From positions 125,856 through 189,855 of the forward strand of contig NZ_CH902584.1 of the NCBI RefSeq assembly GCF_000152845.1: DNA of 64,000 bases, in the 5' to 3' direction. Shown in pieces: positions 16,946 through 25,132 of this stretch (its first letter is position 1; each line of letters starts with the position of its first letter). Position numbers and translations under genes: made by a program. Below the pieces are notes generated by a model, which did not search any database, was not told where the DNA came from, and saw only the letters and a list, made by a program, of their open reading frames with translations. Source of the stretch: Roseovarius sp. 217 (GTDB taxonomy: Bacteria; Pseudomonadota; Alphaproteobacteria; Rhodobacterales; Rhodobacteraceae).

Positions 16946-17698
16946 ATGTCGGCAGGAAAGAAGCTACGCCTTGGCGTCAATATCGACCATGTGGCCACAG
17001 TGCGCAATGCACGTGGCGGGGCCTATCCTGATCCTTTGCGCGCCGCGAAATTGGCCGAAGAGGCCGGGGCGGATGGCATCACCGCGCATCTGCGCGAGGA
17101 CCGGCGGCATATCTCGGACGCAGACATTGATGGGTTGATGGAGGTGCTGACGGTGCCGCTCAACTTTGAGATGGCGGCGACCGAGGAGATGCAGCGTATC
17201 GCCCTGCGGCATAAGCCACATGCGGTGTGCATCGTGCCGGAAAAACGCGAGGAGCGCACGACCGAAGGCGGGCTGGAAGTGGCACGCGAGGAAAACCGGC
17301 TGGCGCATTACTTAGCACCATTGCGTGCGGCAGGTTGCCGGGTGTCGATCTTTATTGCTGCCGACAAACGCCAGATTGACGCCGCGCACCGGATCGGGGC
17401 CGAGGTGATCGAATTGCACACCGGCGCCTATTGCGACGCCCATGCCGAGGGGCATTTTGAGGCCCGAGACCGTGAGTTGGAGGGGCTGCGCGAAATGTCG
17501 GCCTATGCCCATTCGCTGGGGCTTGAGGTGCATGCGGGGCATGGTTTGAACTATGAAACCGTCAAGCCGGTCGCAGCCTTTCCCGAGGTTATGGAGCTCA
17601 ACATCGGGCATTTCCTGATTGGCGAGGCGATTTTTCGCGGGTTGCAATCGGCGATTTCCGAAATGCGGCGACTGATGGACGAAGCGCGCGATGGCTGA
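16946..17698 (+). CDS. pdxJ: Pyridoxine 5'-phosphate synthase PdxJ
   Basis: Condenses 1-deoxy-D-xylulose 5-phosphate with 3-amino-2-oxopropyl phosphate to give pyridoxine 5'-phosphate. The TIM-barrel start LRLGVNIDHVATVRNARGG and the segments FEMAATEEM and EVHAGHGLNYETV are diagnostic. The ATG at 16946 follows a GGGAGAGG ribosome-binding site and gives the usual 250-residue protein; the in-frame ATG at 16910 is 12 residues longer and has no such site. The 3' end overlaps the LysE-type gene by 8 bp. pdxJ next to acpS is a conserved proteobacterial pairing, here separated by two inserted genes. Confidence 0.96.
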   Translation: MSAGKKLRLGVNIDHVATVRNARGGAYPDPLRAAKLAEEAGADGITAHLREDRRHISDADIDGLMEVLTVPLNFEMAATEEMQRIALRHKPHAVCIVPEKREERTTEGGLEVAREENRLAHYLAPLRAAGCRVSIFIAADKRQIDAAHRIGAEVIELHTGAYCDAHAEGHFEARDRELEGLREMSAYAHSLGLEVHAGHGLNYETVKPVAAFPEVMELNIGHFLIGEAIFRGLQSAISEMRRLMDEARDG

Positions 17699-18305
17699 GC
17701 CGTTGGGATTTCTCTCCGCCGCGCTTGCCTTTACCGTGATTGCGGCCTCTCCGGGGCCGGCCAATCTGGCGGCGGCGAGTGTGGCCATGGCGGCTGGGCG
17801 GGCCAAGGGCATGCGGTTTGCGCTTGGTCTGGGACTCGGTCTCTTTTTCTGGGGGGTGCTGGCCGCGATGGGGCTTGGGGCCGTCCTGCAATCTAGCGGA
17901 TGGGCGTTGAGCATCCTCAAAATTCTGGGGGCGGGCTATCTTTTCTGGTTGGCCCTGCACTCCTTGCGGGCCGCGCGGCTTGGAAACAGCACGATGGCTG
18001 TCCGCGCCGCGCCGCGCCGCCTGTTCTGGTCCGGTCTGATGCTGAACCTTTCGAACCCCAAGGCCGTCTTTGCCTGGATGGCGACGCTGTCACTGGGGAT
18101 TGGCGGCAGCGGGCAGGAATTTCTGCCGCTCATGCTGCTCTGTGGTTTGATCGGGTTGATCAATTACGTTGTTTGGGTCGCGCTCTTTTCAACCGGGGTG
18201 ATGATGCGGGGCTATCTGCGCGCGCGCCGCTGGATTGACGCGACGGTCGGCCTGTTGCTTGGTGCGGCGGGTGTGTCCCTGCTTCGGTCGTCGGCCTCTC
18301 AATGA
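17691..18305 (+). CDS. LysE/RhtB-family amino acid exporter
   Basis: Membrane protein of 204 residues with about six hydrophobic helices, and the N-terminal FTVIAASPGPANLAAA pattern (P-G-P motif) of the LysE/RhtB superfamily. It exports small amino acids or related compounds; the substrate is not assignable. It overlaps the pdxJ 3' end by 8 bp (ATGGCTGA), indicating coupling, and ends 10 bp before the hydrolase-membrane fusion gene. Confidence 0.85.
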   Translation: MAEPLGFLSAALAFTVIAASPGPANLAAASVAMAAGRAKGMRFALGLGLGLFFWGVLAAMGLGAVLQSSGWALSILKILGAGYLFWLALHSLRAARLGNSTMAVRAAPRRLFWSGLMLNLSNPKAVFAWMATLSLGIGGSGQEFLPLMLLCGLIGLINYVVWVALFSTGVMMRGYLRARRWIDATVGLLLGAAGVSLLRSSASQ

Positions 18306-18315
18306 GGCTGGGCTG

Positions 18316-19782
18316 ATGTTCCGTGTCGTAGCCCTGCTATGCGTCGCCGCCCTCGCGCTCTGGCAGCTAGAGGGGCAGCGGCGCGGGGTGGAAATCACCA
18401 GTTTTACGGTCTCTGACACGCCGGTGACGCGTGAAGCGCAGCCCGGTGCTGACGGGCCGGTGGTTGTCGTGGCGCATGGCTTTGCCGGGTCGCGGCAGAT
18501 GATGCAGTCCTATAGCCTTGATCTGGCGCGGGCGGGATACCGGGTCTGGGCGTTTGATTTCGAAGGGCATGGGCGCAACCGCGTGCCGATGTCGGGCGAT
18601 GTGACGCGCATCGACGGCACGACGCGGCTGCTGATCGAGCAGACGCGCCGCGTGGTCGCGGCGGCGGTGGCGCAAGAGGGTTACAACGGCGAGGTCGCGC
18701 TCTTGGGGCATTCCATGGCGACCGATATCATCATCCGCACCGCGCTGGAGGAGGACCGGGTTGGGCCGGTGGTGGCAATATCGGCCTTTTCTCAGGCGGT
18801 GACGGGGACCGAGCCGGATACCCTCTTGCTGATCAGCGGCGCGTGGGAGGCGGGCCTGCGCGGTTTTGCCCGGCAGGCGGTGGCGATGGTGGACCCAGAG
18901 GCGGGCGAAGGCCAGACTGCGCGCTCAGGGGATGTGACCCGACGCGCGGTTGTGGCCCCCTTGGCCGAGCATGTGGCGGTGCTGCATAGCCGTGTGGGGC
19001 GCACCGAGGCGATTGACTGGCTCGATACAGCCTCTGGGCGCGAGAGTGATGTTGCGGTGCGGGCCACGGGCCCATGGATCATGGTGTTGATGGGGGCGAT
19101 AGTGGCTCTGGCTTGGCCATTGTCGCGGCTCTTGCCGCAGCACGCGCCGCCTGTTCCGGGCACGCTCTCGATGCGGCAGTTCGCACTCGTGCTTGGGGTG
19201 CCGGCCAGTCTTGCGCCGCTCTTGGCGGTGCAGGTGGAAACACGGCTGCTGCCAGTGTTGGTGGCGGATTATCTGATGCTGCATCTGGCGCTCTACGGAG
19301 TTTGCCAACTTGCGCTCCTGTGGGGATTTGGGCTGCGTCCTGACCGGCTGCGACCCGTGGCGGTGGTGGCGCTGCTGGTCTGGGGCCTTGGCTTCTTTGG
19401 CCTTTTTCTGGATCGCTATAGCGCAAATTTCTGGCCCACACCTGAGCGGTTGACGATCATCGCGACACTCAGCCTCGGGGCGCTGCCGTTCATGCTGGCA
19501 GATGCGGTGCTGACGCGCGGCGCGCCGCTCTGGCAGAGGTTGGGCGCGCGGTTGATGTTTATACTCTCGCTGGGTCTGGCCATCCTGCTCGACACCGAGC
19601 GGTTGTTCTTCCTTGCGATGATTGCGCCGGTGATCCTCCTCTTTTTCCTGATATTCGGGCTGATGGGCCGTTGGGTGGCGGCGCGGGCGGGGGGGACGAG
19701 CGCAGGTGTGGCTCTTGGTCTCATCCTCGCCTGGGCGCTTGGGGTAAGTTTTCCGCTCTTTGCACCGGGGGTGACGGGATGA
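18316..19782 (+). CDS. Alpha/beta-hydrolase fused to a polytopic membrane domain
   Basis: A two-part protein of 488 residues. After an N-terminal signal or anchor segment, residues about 45-215 form an alpha/beta hydrolase: [12 protein letters not shown] for the oxyanion-hole region, [15 protein letters not shown], and the nucleophile elbow LLGHSMATD (G-x-S-x-A). Residues about 255-485 contain around eight membrane helices. The catalytic His is not obvious. The ATG at 18316 ([10 protein letters not shown]) starts 10 bp after the LysE-type stop. The stop overlaps the acpS ATG (ATGA). Function is unknown; its position between pdxJ and acpS hints at envelope or lipid chemistry, but this is inference. 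Confidence 0.75.
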   Translation: MFRVVALLCVAALALWQLEGQRRGVEITSFTVSDTPVTREAQPGADGPVVVVAHGFAGSRQMMQSYSLDLARAGYRVWAFDFEGHGRNRVPMSGDVTRIDGTTRLLIEQTRRVVAAAVAQEGYNGEVALLGHSMATDIIIRTALEEDRVGPVVAISAFSQAVTGTEPDTLLLISGAWEAGLRGFARQAVAMVDPEAGEGQTARSGDVTRRAVVAPLAEHVAVLHSRVGRTEAIDWLDTASGRESDVAVRATGPWIMVLMGAIVALAWPLSRLLPQHAPPVPGTLSMRQFALVLGVPASLAPLLAVQVETRLLPVLVADYLMLHLALYGVCQLALLWGFGLRPDRLRPVAVVALLVWGLGFFGLFLDRYSANFWPTPERLTIIATLSLGALPFMLADAVLTRGAPLWQRLGARLMFILSLGLAILLDTERLFFLAMIAPVILLFFLIFGLMGRWVAARAGGTSAGVALGLILAWALGVSFPLFAPGVTG

Positions 19783-20189
19783 TCTTGGGGATTGGCACGG
19801 ATCTGGCGAATATCGAGCGGATCGCACGCACGCTCGAGCGGTTTGGTGACCGGTTCCGCAACCGGGTCTTCACGCCCGTGGAACAGGCCAAGGCCGAGCG
19901 CCGCGCCGATGTGGCAGGCACTTATGCCAAGCGGTGGGCAGCCAAGGAAGCCTGTTCCAAGGCGCTTGGCACCGGACTACGCATGGGCATCGCGTGGAAG
20001 GATATGGCGGTCACCAACCTGCCCACGGGCCAGCCGGTGATGCAGGTTTCGGGCTGGGCCGCGACACGTCTGGCCGAGATGACGCCGCCGGGACATGAGG
20101 CCATCATCCATGTGACATTGACCGACGATCACCCTTGGGCGCAGGCCTTTGTGGTGATCGAGGCGCGGCCCGTTGAACGGTCTGCTTGA
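19779..20189 (+). CDS. acpS: Holo-[acyl-carrier-protein] synthase AcpS
   Basis: Transfers 4'-phosphopantetheine from CoA to apo-ACP, activating fatty-acid synthesis. The family signatures are [15 protein letters not shown] (Mg-binding Asp8) and [16 protein letters not shown] near 49-64 (Glu ligand). Length is 136 residues. The start overlaps the previous gene (ATGA), and lepB follows 53 bp later with its own candidate promoter. Order pdxJ...acpS-lepB-rnc-era is the conserved alphaproteobacterial core. Confidence 0.96.
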   Translation: MILGIGTDLANIERIARTLERFGDRFRNRVFTPVEQAKAERRADVAGTYAKRWAAKEACSKALGTGLRMGIAWKDMAVTNLPTGQPVMQVSGWAATRLAEMTPPGHEAIIHVTLTDDHPWAQAFVVIEARPVERSA

Positions 20190-20214
20190 CACCTTGGCCC
20201 CGGCCCCGCATGTA
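20186..20214 (+). promoter_or_regulatory. Candidate promoter for lepB-rnc
   Basis: Perfect -35 TTGACA (20186-20191) overlaps the acpS stop, with CATGTA (20209-20214) at 17-bp spacing. It lies about 30 bp upstream of lepB. The -10 match is weak. Confidence 0.4.
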
Positions 20215-20242
20215 GCGCCGGAGAGATAGCGGAGGACGCCAA

Positions 20243-21073
20243 ATGGCCGCCACAGGCAAGACATCGAGCTCTATCTGGGAAACCGTCAAGACGGTGTTCT
20301 GGGCCCTTGTGATCGCGGGGCTGTTCCGCACGCTTTTCTTTCAGCCGTTCTGGATTCCCTCAGGGTCGATGAAGGACACGCTGCTGATCGGTGACTTCCT
20401 CTTTGTCAACAAGATGGCCTATGGCTATTCCTACGCCTCCTGCCCCTCGATCCGCTTCGCGGGGCTGAATATTGATGCACAGGATATCTGTGGTTTCATT
20501 GACGGCGATAACAGCCGTATCTTTGGGTCAGAGCCCGAGCGCGGTGATATCATCGTCTTCCGCCAGCCGACGGATGGCACCGATTTCATCAAGCGGGTTA
20601 TTGGCCTGCCAGGAGATCGCATTCAAATGAAGGATGGCGTGCTGCATATCAACGAGGCCGCCGTCGGCCTGGAACCGGCTGGTGATTTCGTTGAAGAATT
20701 CGCACGCCAAGGGCCAATGGGTATCCGTCCGCGCTGCGAGAATGGCGTGGTGGGAGAAGGGGCCGATTGCATCAAATCGCGCCAGATCGAGACTTTGCCA
20801 AATGGCCGATCGCATGCGATCCTCAATATCGGCGATCAGCGGGCGGATAACACGGGCGTCTTTACCGTTCCGGCCGGGCATTACTTCTTCATGGGCGACA
20901 ACCGCGACAATTCCACGGATTCACGCTTTCCGCAGGCGGTGGGCGGCGTGGGCTTTGTTCCCTACGAGAACCTGATCGGGCGGGCCAATCGGGTGGTGTT
21001 CTCATCGGCAGGCCGTTCCATGTTGGCATTTTGGACATGGCGCAGCGACCGCTTCTTCAAGAGGTTGGATTGA
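20243..21073 (+). CDS. lepB: Signal peptidase I LepB
   Basis: Membrane serine protease that removes signal peptides from exported proteins. One N-terminal membrane segment (about 16-33) precedes the catalytic-serine box [15 protein letters not shown] (Ser42). The catalytic lysine lies in [20 protein letters not shown] near residue 117, and the box [12 protein letters not shown] is near 218. Length is 276 residues, with an insertion between the last two boxes typical of alphaproteobacteria. The stop codon overlaps the TTG start of rnc. Confidence 0.96.
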   Translation: MAATGKTSSSIWETVKTVFWALVIAGLFRTLFFQPFWIPSGSMKDTLLIGDFLFVNKMAYGYSYASCPSIRFAGLNIDAQDICGFIDGDNSRIFGSEPERGDIIVFRQPTDGTDFIKRVIGLPGDRIQMKDGVLHINEAAVGLEPAGDFVEEFARQGPMGIRPRCENGVVGEGADCIKSRQIETLPNGRSHAILNIGDQRADNTGVFTVPAGHYFFMGDNRDNSTDSRFPQAVGGVGFVPYENLIGRANRVVFSSAGRSMLAFWTWRSDRFFKRLD

Positions 21074-21753
21074 AGCTTTCGGCCGAGATAAAGGCGTTTC
21101 AGACGCGGCTTGGGCATGAGTTCACTGCGACTGAACTTCTCATTCGGGCGCTGACCCATTCGTCGATGGTCACGCCCAACCGTGATGACAATCAAAGGCT
21201 GGAGTTTTTGGGCGACCGCGTGCTTGGGCTGGTGATGTCCGAGGCGCTGCTGTCGCAGGACAAAGGCGCGACCGAAGGGCAACTTGCGCCGCGATTCAAT
21301 GCACTGGTGCGCAAGGAGGCCTGCGCCGACGTGGCGCGCGAGATCGACCTTGGTGCTGTGCTCAAGCTCGGGCGCTCCGAAATGCTTTCTGGCGGGCGGC
21401 GCAAAGAGGCGCTCTTGGGTGATGCGATGGAGGCGGTGATTGCCGCGATCTATCTCGACGCCGGATTTGACGCGGCGCGCGCGGTTGTTCTCCGGCTCTG
21501 GGGGGCGCGGATCGGCGAGGTCAAGGATGACGCGCGCGACGCCAAGACAGCACTTCAGGAATGGGCGCAAGCGCGGGGCCTTCCGCCGCCCGACTACATT
21601 GAGCTGCGCCGAAAGGGACCGGATCACGCGCCGGTTTTCACTATTTCTGCTCAGTTGAAGAGCGGTGAAAGCGCCGAGGCAACCGCCGGCTCCAAGCGGC
21701 AGGCTGAGCAAACGGCAGCCAAGGCGCTCTTGGCCCGGCTGCAGACCGATTGA
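21070..21753 (+). CDS. rnc: Ribonuclease III
   Basis: Double-strand-specific endoribonuclease for rRNA and mRNA processing. Signature [18 protein letters not shown] lies near residues 40-57, second acidic site [17 protein letters not shown] near 117, and a double-stranded RNA-binding domain occupies about 155-227. The start chosen is TTG at 21070, overlapping the lepB stop (TTGA) with AAGAGG upstream. It yields 227 residues starting [18 protein letters not shown]; the ATG at 21031 would overlap lepB by 43 bp. A rare start codon in a stop-start overlap suggests modest, coupled translation. Confidence 0.95.
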   Translation: MKLSAEIKAFQTRLGHEFTATELLIRALTHSSMVTPNRDDNQRLEFLGDRVLGLVMSEALLSQDKGATEGQLAPRFNALVRKEACADVAREIDLGAVLKLGRSEMLSGGRRKEALLGDAMEAVIAAIYLDAGFDAARAVVLRLWGARIGEVKDDARDAKTALQEWAQARGLPPPDYIELRRKGPDHAPVFTISAQLKSGESAEATAGSKRQAEQTAAKALLARLQTD

Positions 21754-21771
21754 GACCCTACGCGGGGCTGC

Positions 21772-21805
21772 GATCTCGGCATCCGCAGAAAAACGTGCCG
21801 AGATC
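21772..21805 (+). other. 10-bp stem-loop between rnc and era
   Basis: Perfect inverted repeat GATCTCGGCA (21772-21781) and TGCCGAGATC (21796-21805) with a 14-nt loop, 19 bp after rnc. It has no U-run, so it is not a standard terminator. The surrounding 253-bp gap before era contains no gene I can support. Confidence 0.6.
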
Positions 21806-22006
21806 ACCTGGGAACGTGTCGCACAGCGCGGTATCTACCCCAAATCCTGCAAGACGACGCGTTTGCCGACGGCCCCACCTGATGGTCATGAATGAGGCTG
21901 TGGCCACACCTTTGTTTCCTTTGGCTGTGGGAACTGACGCTCGGCTCTGGTCGTGGCGCGGCAAATCGGCTAGAGCCTGTCAATCACAACAGTCGAGACC
22001 CAATCC

Positions 22007-22912
22007 ATGACCACGCGCGCCGGCTTCATTGCCCTGATCGGAGAGCCCAATGCGGGCAAATCCACCCTGCTCAATCGCATGGTGGGGGCCAAGGTCAGCA
22101 TCGTCACCCACAAGGTACAGACCACGCGCGCGCGCATTCGGGGCGTGGCGATGGAGGGGCAGAGCCAGCTGGTGTTCGTCGACACACCGGGCCTGTTTCA
22201 GCCACGCCGCAGGCTGGATCGGGCGATGGTCGCCGCCGCCTGGGGGGGCGCGGCGGATGCCGATGTGGTGATCTTGCTGATTGAGGCGCATCGCGGCGTG
22301 ACCGAAGGTGTGGAGCGCATCTTGGACGGGTTGAGCGGCATTGCCAAGGGCCGCAAGGTGGCACTCGCCATCAACAAGATCGACCGCGTGCAAGCGCAGG
22401 TACTGCTGGCGCTGACCAAGGACATGAACGAGCGCTTTGCCTTTGAAAAGACGTTCTTAATTTCCGCCGAGAAGGGGCATGGCGTCGATGATCTGCGGCA
22501 CTGGCTGGCGGGTGAAGTGCCCGCGGGACCATGGCTTTATCCTGAGGATCAGATCGCCGATCTGCCGATGCGGATGATCGCCGCCGAGATGACGCGCGAA
22601 AAGCTGACGCTGCGGTTGCATCAGGAATTGCCCTATCAATTGACCGTCGAGACCGATCACTGGGAAGAGCGCAAGGATGGCTCGGCCCGGATTGATCAGG
22701 TGGTCTATGTGATGCGCGACGGGCACAAGGGCATCGTTCTGGGCAACAAGGGCGAGACGATCAAGGCTGTCTCCAAGGCGGCGCGTGAGGAGTTGGAAGA
22801 ATTCCTTGGCCGCCGCATTCATCTCTTCCTACAGGTCAAGGTTCGCGAGAACTGGCAGGAAGAATCCGAGCGCTATTCCGAAATGGGGCTGGATTTCAAG
22901 GACGGAAACTAG
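22007..22912 (+). CDS. era: GTPase Era
   Basis: Essential Ras-like GTPase that chaperones 16S rRNA maturation and 30S assembly. G1 is GEPNAGKSTLLN (near 12-23), G3 is DTPGLFQ, G4 is NKID, and the C-terminal KH domain contains KGIVLGNKGETIKAVS near 245. Length is 301 residues, the usual size. It lies downstream of rnc, the conserved pairing, but separated by a 253-bp gap that holds a stem-loop. DUF1491 and recO follow. Confidence 0.97.
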   Translation: MTTRAGFIALIGEPNAGKSTLLNRMVGAKVSIVTHKVQTTRARIRGVAMEGQSQLVFVDTPGLFQPRRRLDRAMVAAAWGGAADADVVILLIEAHRGVTEGVERILDGLSGIAKGRKVALAINKIDRVQAQVLLALTKDMNERFAFEKTFLISAEKGHGVDDLRHWLAGEVPAGPWLYPEDQIADLPMRMIAAEMTREKLTLRLHQELPYQLTVETDHWEERKDGSARIDQVVYVMRDGHKGIVLGNKGETIKAVSKAAREELEEFLGRRIHLFLQVKVRENWQEESERYSEMGLDFKDGN

Positions 22913-22916
22913 GCGT

Positions 22917-22997
22917 ATGTTTCTGCTTTTCTTGGATAAAGTACTCAAATCCAACCGCGCAGCAGGGGCGGAAACCGAGGGCGCATGGCCCGGCTGA
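22917..22997 (+). CDS. Possible 26-residue leader peptide between era and DUF1491
   Basis: A short open frame starting MFLLFLDKVLKSN, 4 bp after the era stop and overlapping the DUF1491 start by 13 bp. The ribosome-binding site is poor (AGG three bases before ATG). It may be a chance frame or a coupling leader. I cannot assign a function. Confidence 0.2.
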   Translation: MFLLFLDKVLKSNRAAGAETEGAWPG

Positions 22998-23317
22998 CCG
23001 CGCGCTTCTGGGTTGATGCCTATCTGGCACGGCTCAGATTGGCGGAGATTCCCGCCTTTGTGGTGGCGCATGGCGATGACACCGGCGGCGCAGTTCTGGT
23101 CAAGCTCAACACGCTGAACGGTCAGGCGCGGGTCTGGCAGCGGTCGTTTGACCTGATGAGCGGCGCGCGGGTTTGGGTTGTGTTGGCCGAGGGGGACGAG
23201 GCTGGTGTCGATGCCGCAATTCGCCGGCAGCGGGGCTATGATCCCGACCTCTGGGTGATCGAGGTGGAGGACCGGGAGGGTCGTCACCTGCTTGATCAAG
23301 ACGGGCTGGAGGCGTGA
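22985..23317 (+). CDS. DUF1491 family protein
   Basis: Small cytoplasmic protein of 110 residues of the alphaproteobacterial DUF1491 family, with an N-terminal [20 protein letters not shown] and a C-terminal [20 protein letters not shown]. Function is unknown. It lies between era and recO, a position the family often occupies in Rhodobacterales, and ends 7 bp before the recO start. Nothing in the sequence indicates catalysis. Confidence 0.88.
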   Translation: MARLTARFWVDAYLARLRLAEIPAFVVAHGDDTGGAVLVKLNTLNGQARVWQRSFDLMSGARVWVVLAEGDEAGVDAAIRRQRGYDPDLWVIEVEDREGRHLLDQDGLEA

Positions 23318-23324
23318 GAGACCG

Positions 23325-24059
23325 ATGGATTGGCGCGATCAGGGTATCCTTCTGAGCAGCCGCCGCCACGGGGAAAGTGCTGTAATCATTGAAGTTTTCA
23401 CGCCAGAGCGCGGGCGTCACGCAGGCGTTGTGCGCGGTGGTGCATCGCGCAAAATGGCCCCGATCCTGCAACCCGGCGCGCAGCTTGATCTGGAATGGCG
23501 GGCGCGGTTGGAGGATCATATCGGCACTTTTAGGGTGGAACCTGTTCGATCCCGGGCGGGGGTTTTGGGGAATCCGCTGACCTTGGCGGGGTTGAATGCC
23601 GTTTGTGCGCTGTTGCTCTTTGCCCTGCCCGAGCGCGAAGCGCATGGTGCACTCTATGAGCGCACAGAGACTCTGCTCGATCTTCTGGCCGAATCCGAGG
23701 TCTGGCCCCTAGCCTATCTGCATTGGGAACTGGCGCTATTGGAGGATCTGGGATTTGGTCTGGACCTGAGCACCTGTGCGGTGATGGGGGAAAAGGCAAA
23801 TGATCTCAGCTACATATCACCAAGGACCGGGCGTGCGGTGTCGCGGGCTGGGGCGGGGGAATGGGTGGACAAGCTCTTGCCATTGCCGCCCTGTCTGATG
23901 GGACATGGGCCCGCACCGGATGCCGAAATCCTGCAAGGCTTGACGGTCACGGGCCATTTTTTGCGCACCCATCTGGCACCGCAGATGAGAAACAAGCCGC
24001 TGCCCGAGGCGCGCGAGAGGTTCGTCGCGCGCATGGCGGCGCGGGTCAATCGGGGCTGA
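23325..24059 (+). CDS. recO: DNA repair protein RecO
   Basis: RecFOR-pathway mediator that anneals single-stranded DNA and helps load RecA at gaps. The N-terminal OB-fold region starts [20 protein letters not shown], with the family segment [20 protein letters not shown] near 28-47. The C-terminal part has only one of the Cys residues used for zinc binding in some RecO proteins (LSTCAV). The ATG at 23325 is where homology begins; an upstream frame overlaps DUF1491. Length is 244 residues. It is convergent with the TSUP gene. Confidence 0.93.
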   Translation: MDWRDQGILLSSRRHGESAVIIEVFTPERGRHAGVVRGGASRKMAPILQPGAQLDLEWRARLEDHIGTFRVEPVRSRAGVLGNPLTLAGLNAVCALLLFALPEREAHGALYERTETLLDLLAESEVWPLAYLHWELALLEDLGFGLDLSTCAVMGEKANDLSYISPRTGRAVSRAGAGEWVDKLLPLPPCLMGHGPAPDAEILQGLTVTGHFLRTHLAPQMRNKPLPEARERFVARMAARVNRG

Positions 24060-24064
24060 GGCGC

Positions 24065-24103
24065 CTGTAAGCTCTGTAAGGTTTCGGCCGAGTTTTGTAA
24101 GGT
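24065..24103 (+). repeat. Three TGTAAG direct repeats after recO
   Basis: CTGTAAG (24065-24071), CTGTAAGG (24074-24081) and TTGTAAGG (24096-24103) lie in the short convergent gap between recO and the TSUP gene. They have no recognised function. Confidence 0.4.
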
Positions 24104-24111
24104 CTTCTGGA

Positions 24112-24885
24112 TCAGAGCAGCATGACGCCACGCCGGATCAGGTTGAGCCCCGCAATCAGCAGCACCCAGAGGGTGATCTTGCGAAAGGTCGCCTGATCGA
24201 ATCGGTCCTGAAGGCGAAAGCCGATCCAGATTCCGAAGAGCGCCGGGGCGACCATCGCCAGAGAGAGCGGCACCGTTTCGGCGCGCAAGACGCCCGATCC
24301 GATATGCGAGCCAAGCAGCACCAGCGCACCCAAACCATAGATCACGCCCTGCACCCGCATCTGGTCGGTTTTCTCGGTGCCGCGCGCGATCAGCATGGCG
24401 ACGGTGGGCGGCCCCCAGATCCCCGAGAGGCCGCCGAAAAGACCGGCAAGCGCCCCCATGCCCGCCTCACCCTTGATCCCCGGCTCCGGCGGCAGACGCA
24501 ATCCGCGTCCCATGAGCGTGGAGACCGCATAAAGCGTGATAAGTGGGCCGATGAAGAGCAACATCGCAGAGGGCGGCAGCACCGGCACCAGCTGTGCCGC
24601 AAAGACCATAATCACGCCACCTGCAATCAGGAACACCCGGAAATGTGTGATCGAGGCGAGGGCGGCGAGAGCACCTTGGCGCAGCGCCTGCCAGAGATTT
24701 GTCGCCAGCGTCGGCAGGATCAACCCTGCCAGCGCCAGTTCGGGGGGCATCATCGTGCTGAGACCCGCGATCATCACCGTGGGCATGGCAAAGCCCACCA
24801 CCCCCTTGACCATCCCGGCGCAGACCGCCACGGTAAAGGCCATGGCCCAACCCCACATTGGGTCTATGTCGAAAAACGCTTCCAT
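24112..24885 (-). CDS. TauE/SafE (TSUP) family permease
   Basis: Eight-helix membrane protein of the sulfite exporter TauE/SafE family, 257 residues. It has two pseudo-repeats starting near AMAFTVAVCAGMVKGVVGFAM (15-34; shown here with its first residue dropped from the repeat) and GALAGLFGGLSGIWGPPTVAM (151 on). Homologues move sulfite, sulfoacetate or other organosulfonates, so a C1 or sulfonate link would suit a marine roseobacter, but the substrate is unknown. It is divergent from mcd with a 247-bp gap. Its start ATG 24885 is the first in frame. Confidence 0.83.
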   Translation of the reverse strand: MEAFFDIDPMWGWAMAFTVAVCAGMVKGVVGFAMPTVMIAGLSTMMPPELALAGLILPTLATNLWQALRQGALAALASITHFRVFLIAGGVIMVFAAQLVPVLPPSAMLLFIGPLITLYAVSTLMGRGLRLPPEPGIKGEAGMGALAGLFGGLSGIWGPPTVAMLIARGTEKTDQMRVQGVIYGLGALVLLGSHIGSGVLRAETVPLSLAMVAPALFGIWIGFRLQDRFDQATFRKITLWVLLIAGLNLIRRGVMLL

Positions 24886-25132
24886 GGAACCGTCTTAGGG
24901 TATTTCCGGAATCGCGCGAAACAGGGAAATGTTGCGGCGTGCGGGATTGAAGGCATTTTTGGCAACACGCAGGGACAGGTGCCGTCTGAAACCAGGCGCT
25001 GTGGGGCATAGCGCCGCAGTGCAGTATTTCAACACGCAATTTTAGAACAAAACCCTGCGACAAAAAGCATAATAGTTGCGCTGCACCTGCATAATAGATA
25101 AAAGGCACCAGATCAGGAAAAGGATGCGATTC

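Noticed and set aside
21750-22010. An 86-residue open frame fills the rnc-era gap, overlapping rnc by TTGA and era by ATGA
   Set aside because: The end overlaps are suggestive, but the codons are rich in types that are rare in neighbouring genes (AGA, CGA, TCA), third positions are not GC-biased, and the protein has no recognisable features. Treated as chance.
23292-23300. TTGATCAAG as a possible FNR site near recO
   Set aside because: There is no 4-bp spacer between the half-sites and it lies inside the DUF1491 coding region.
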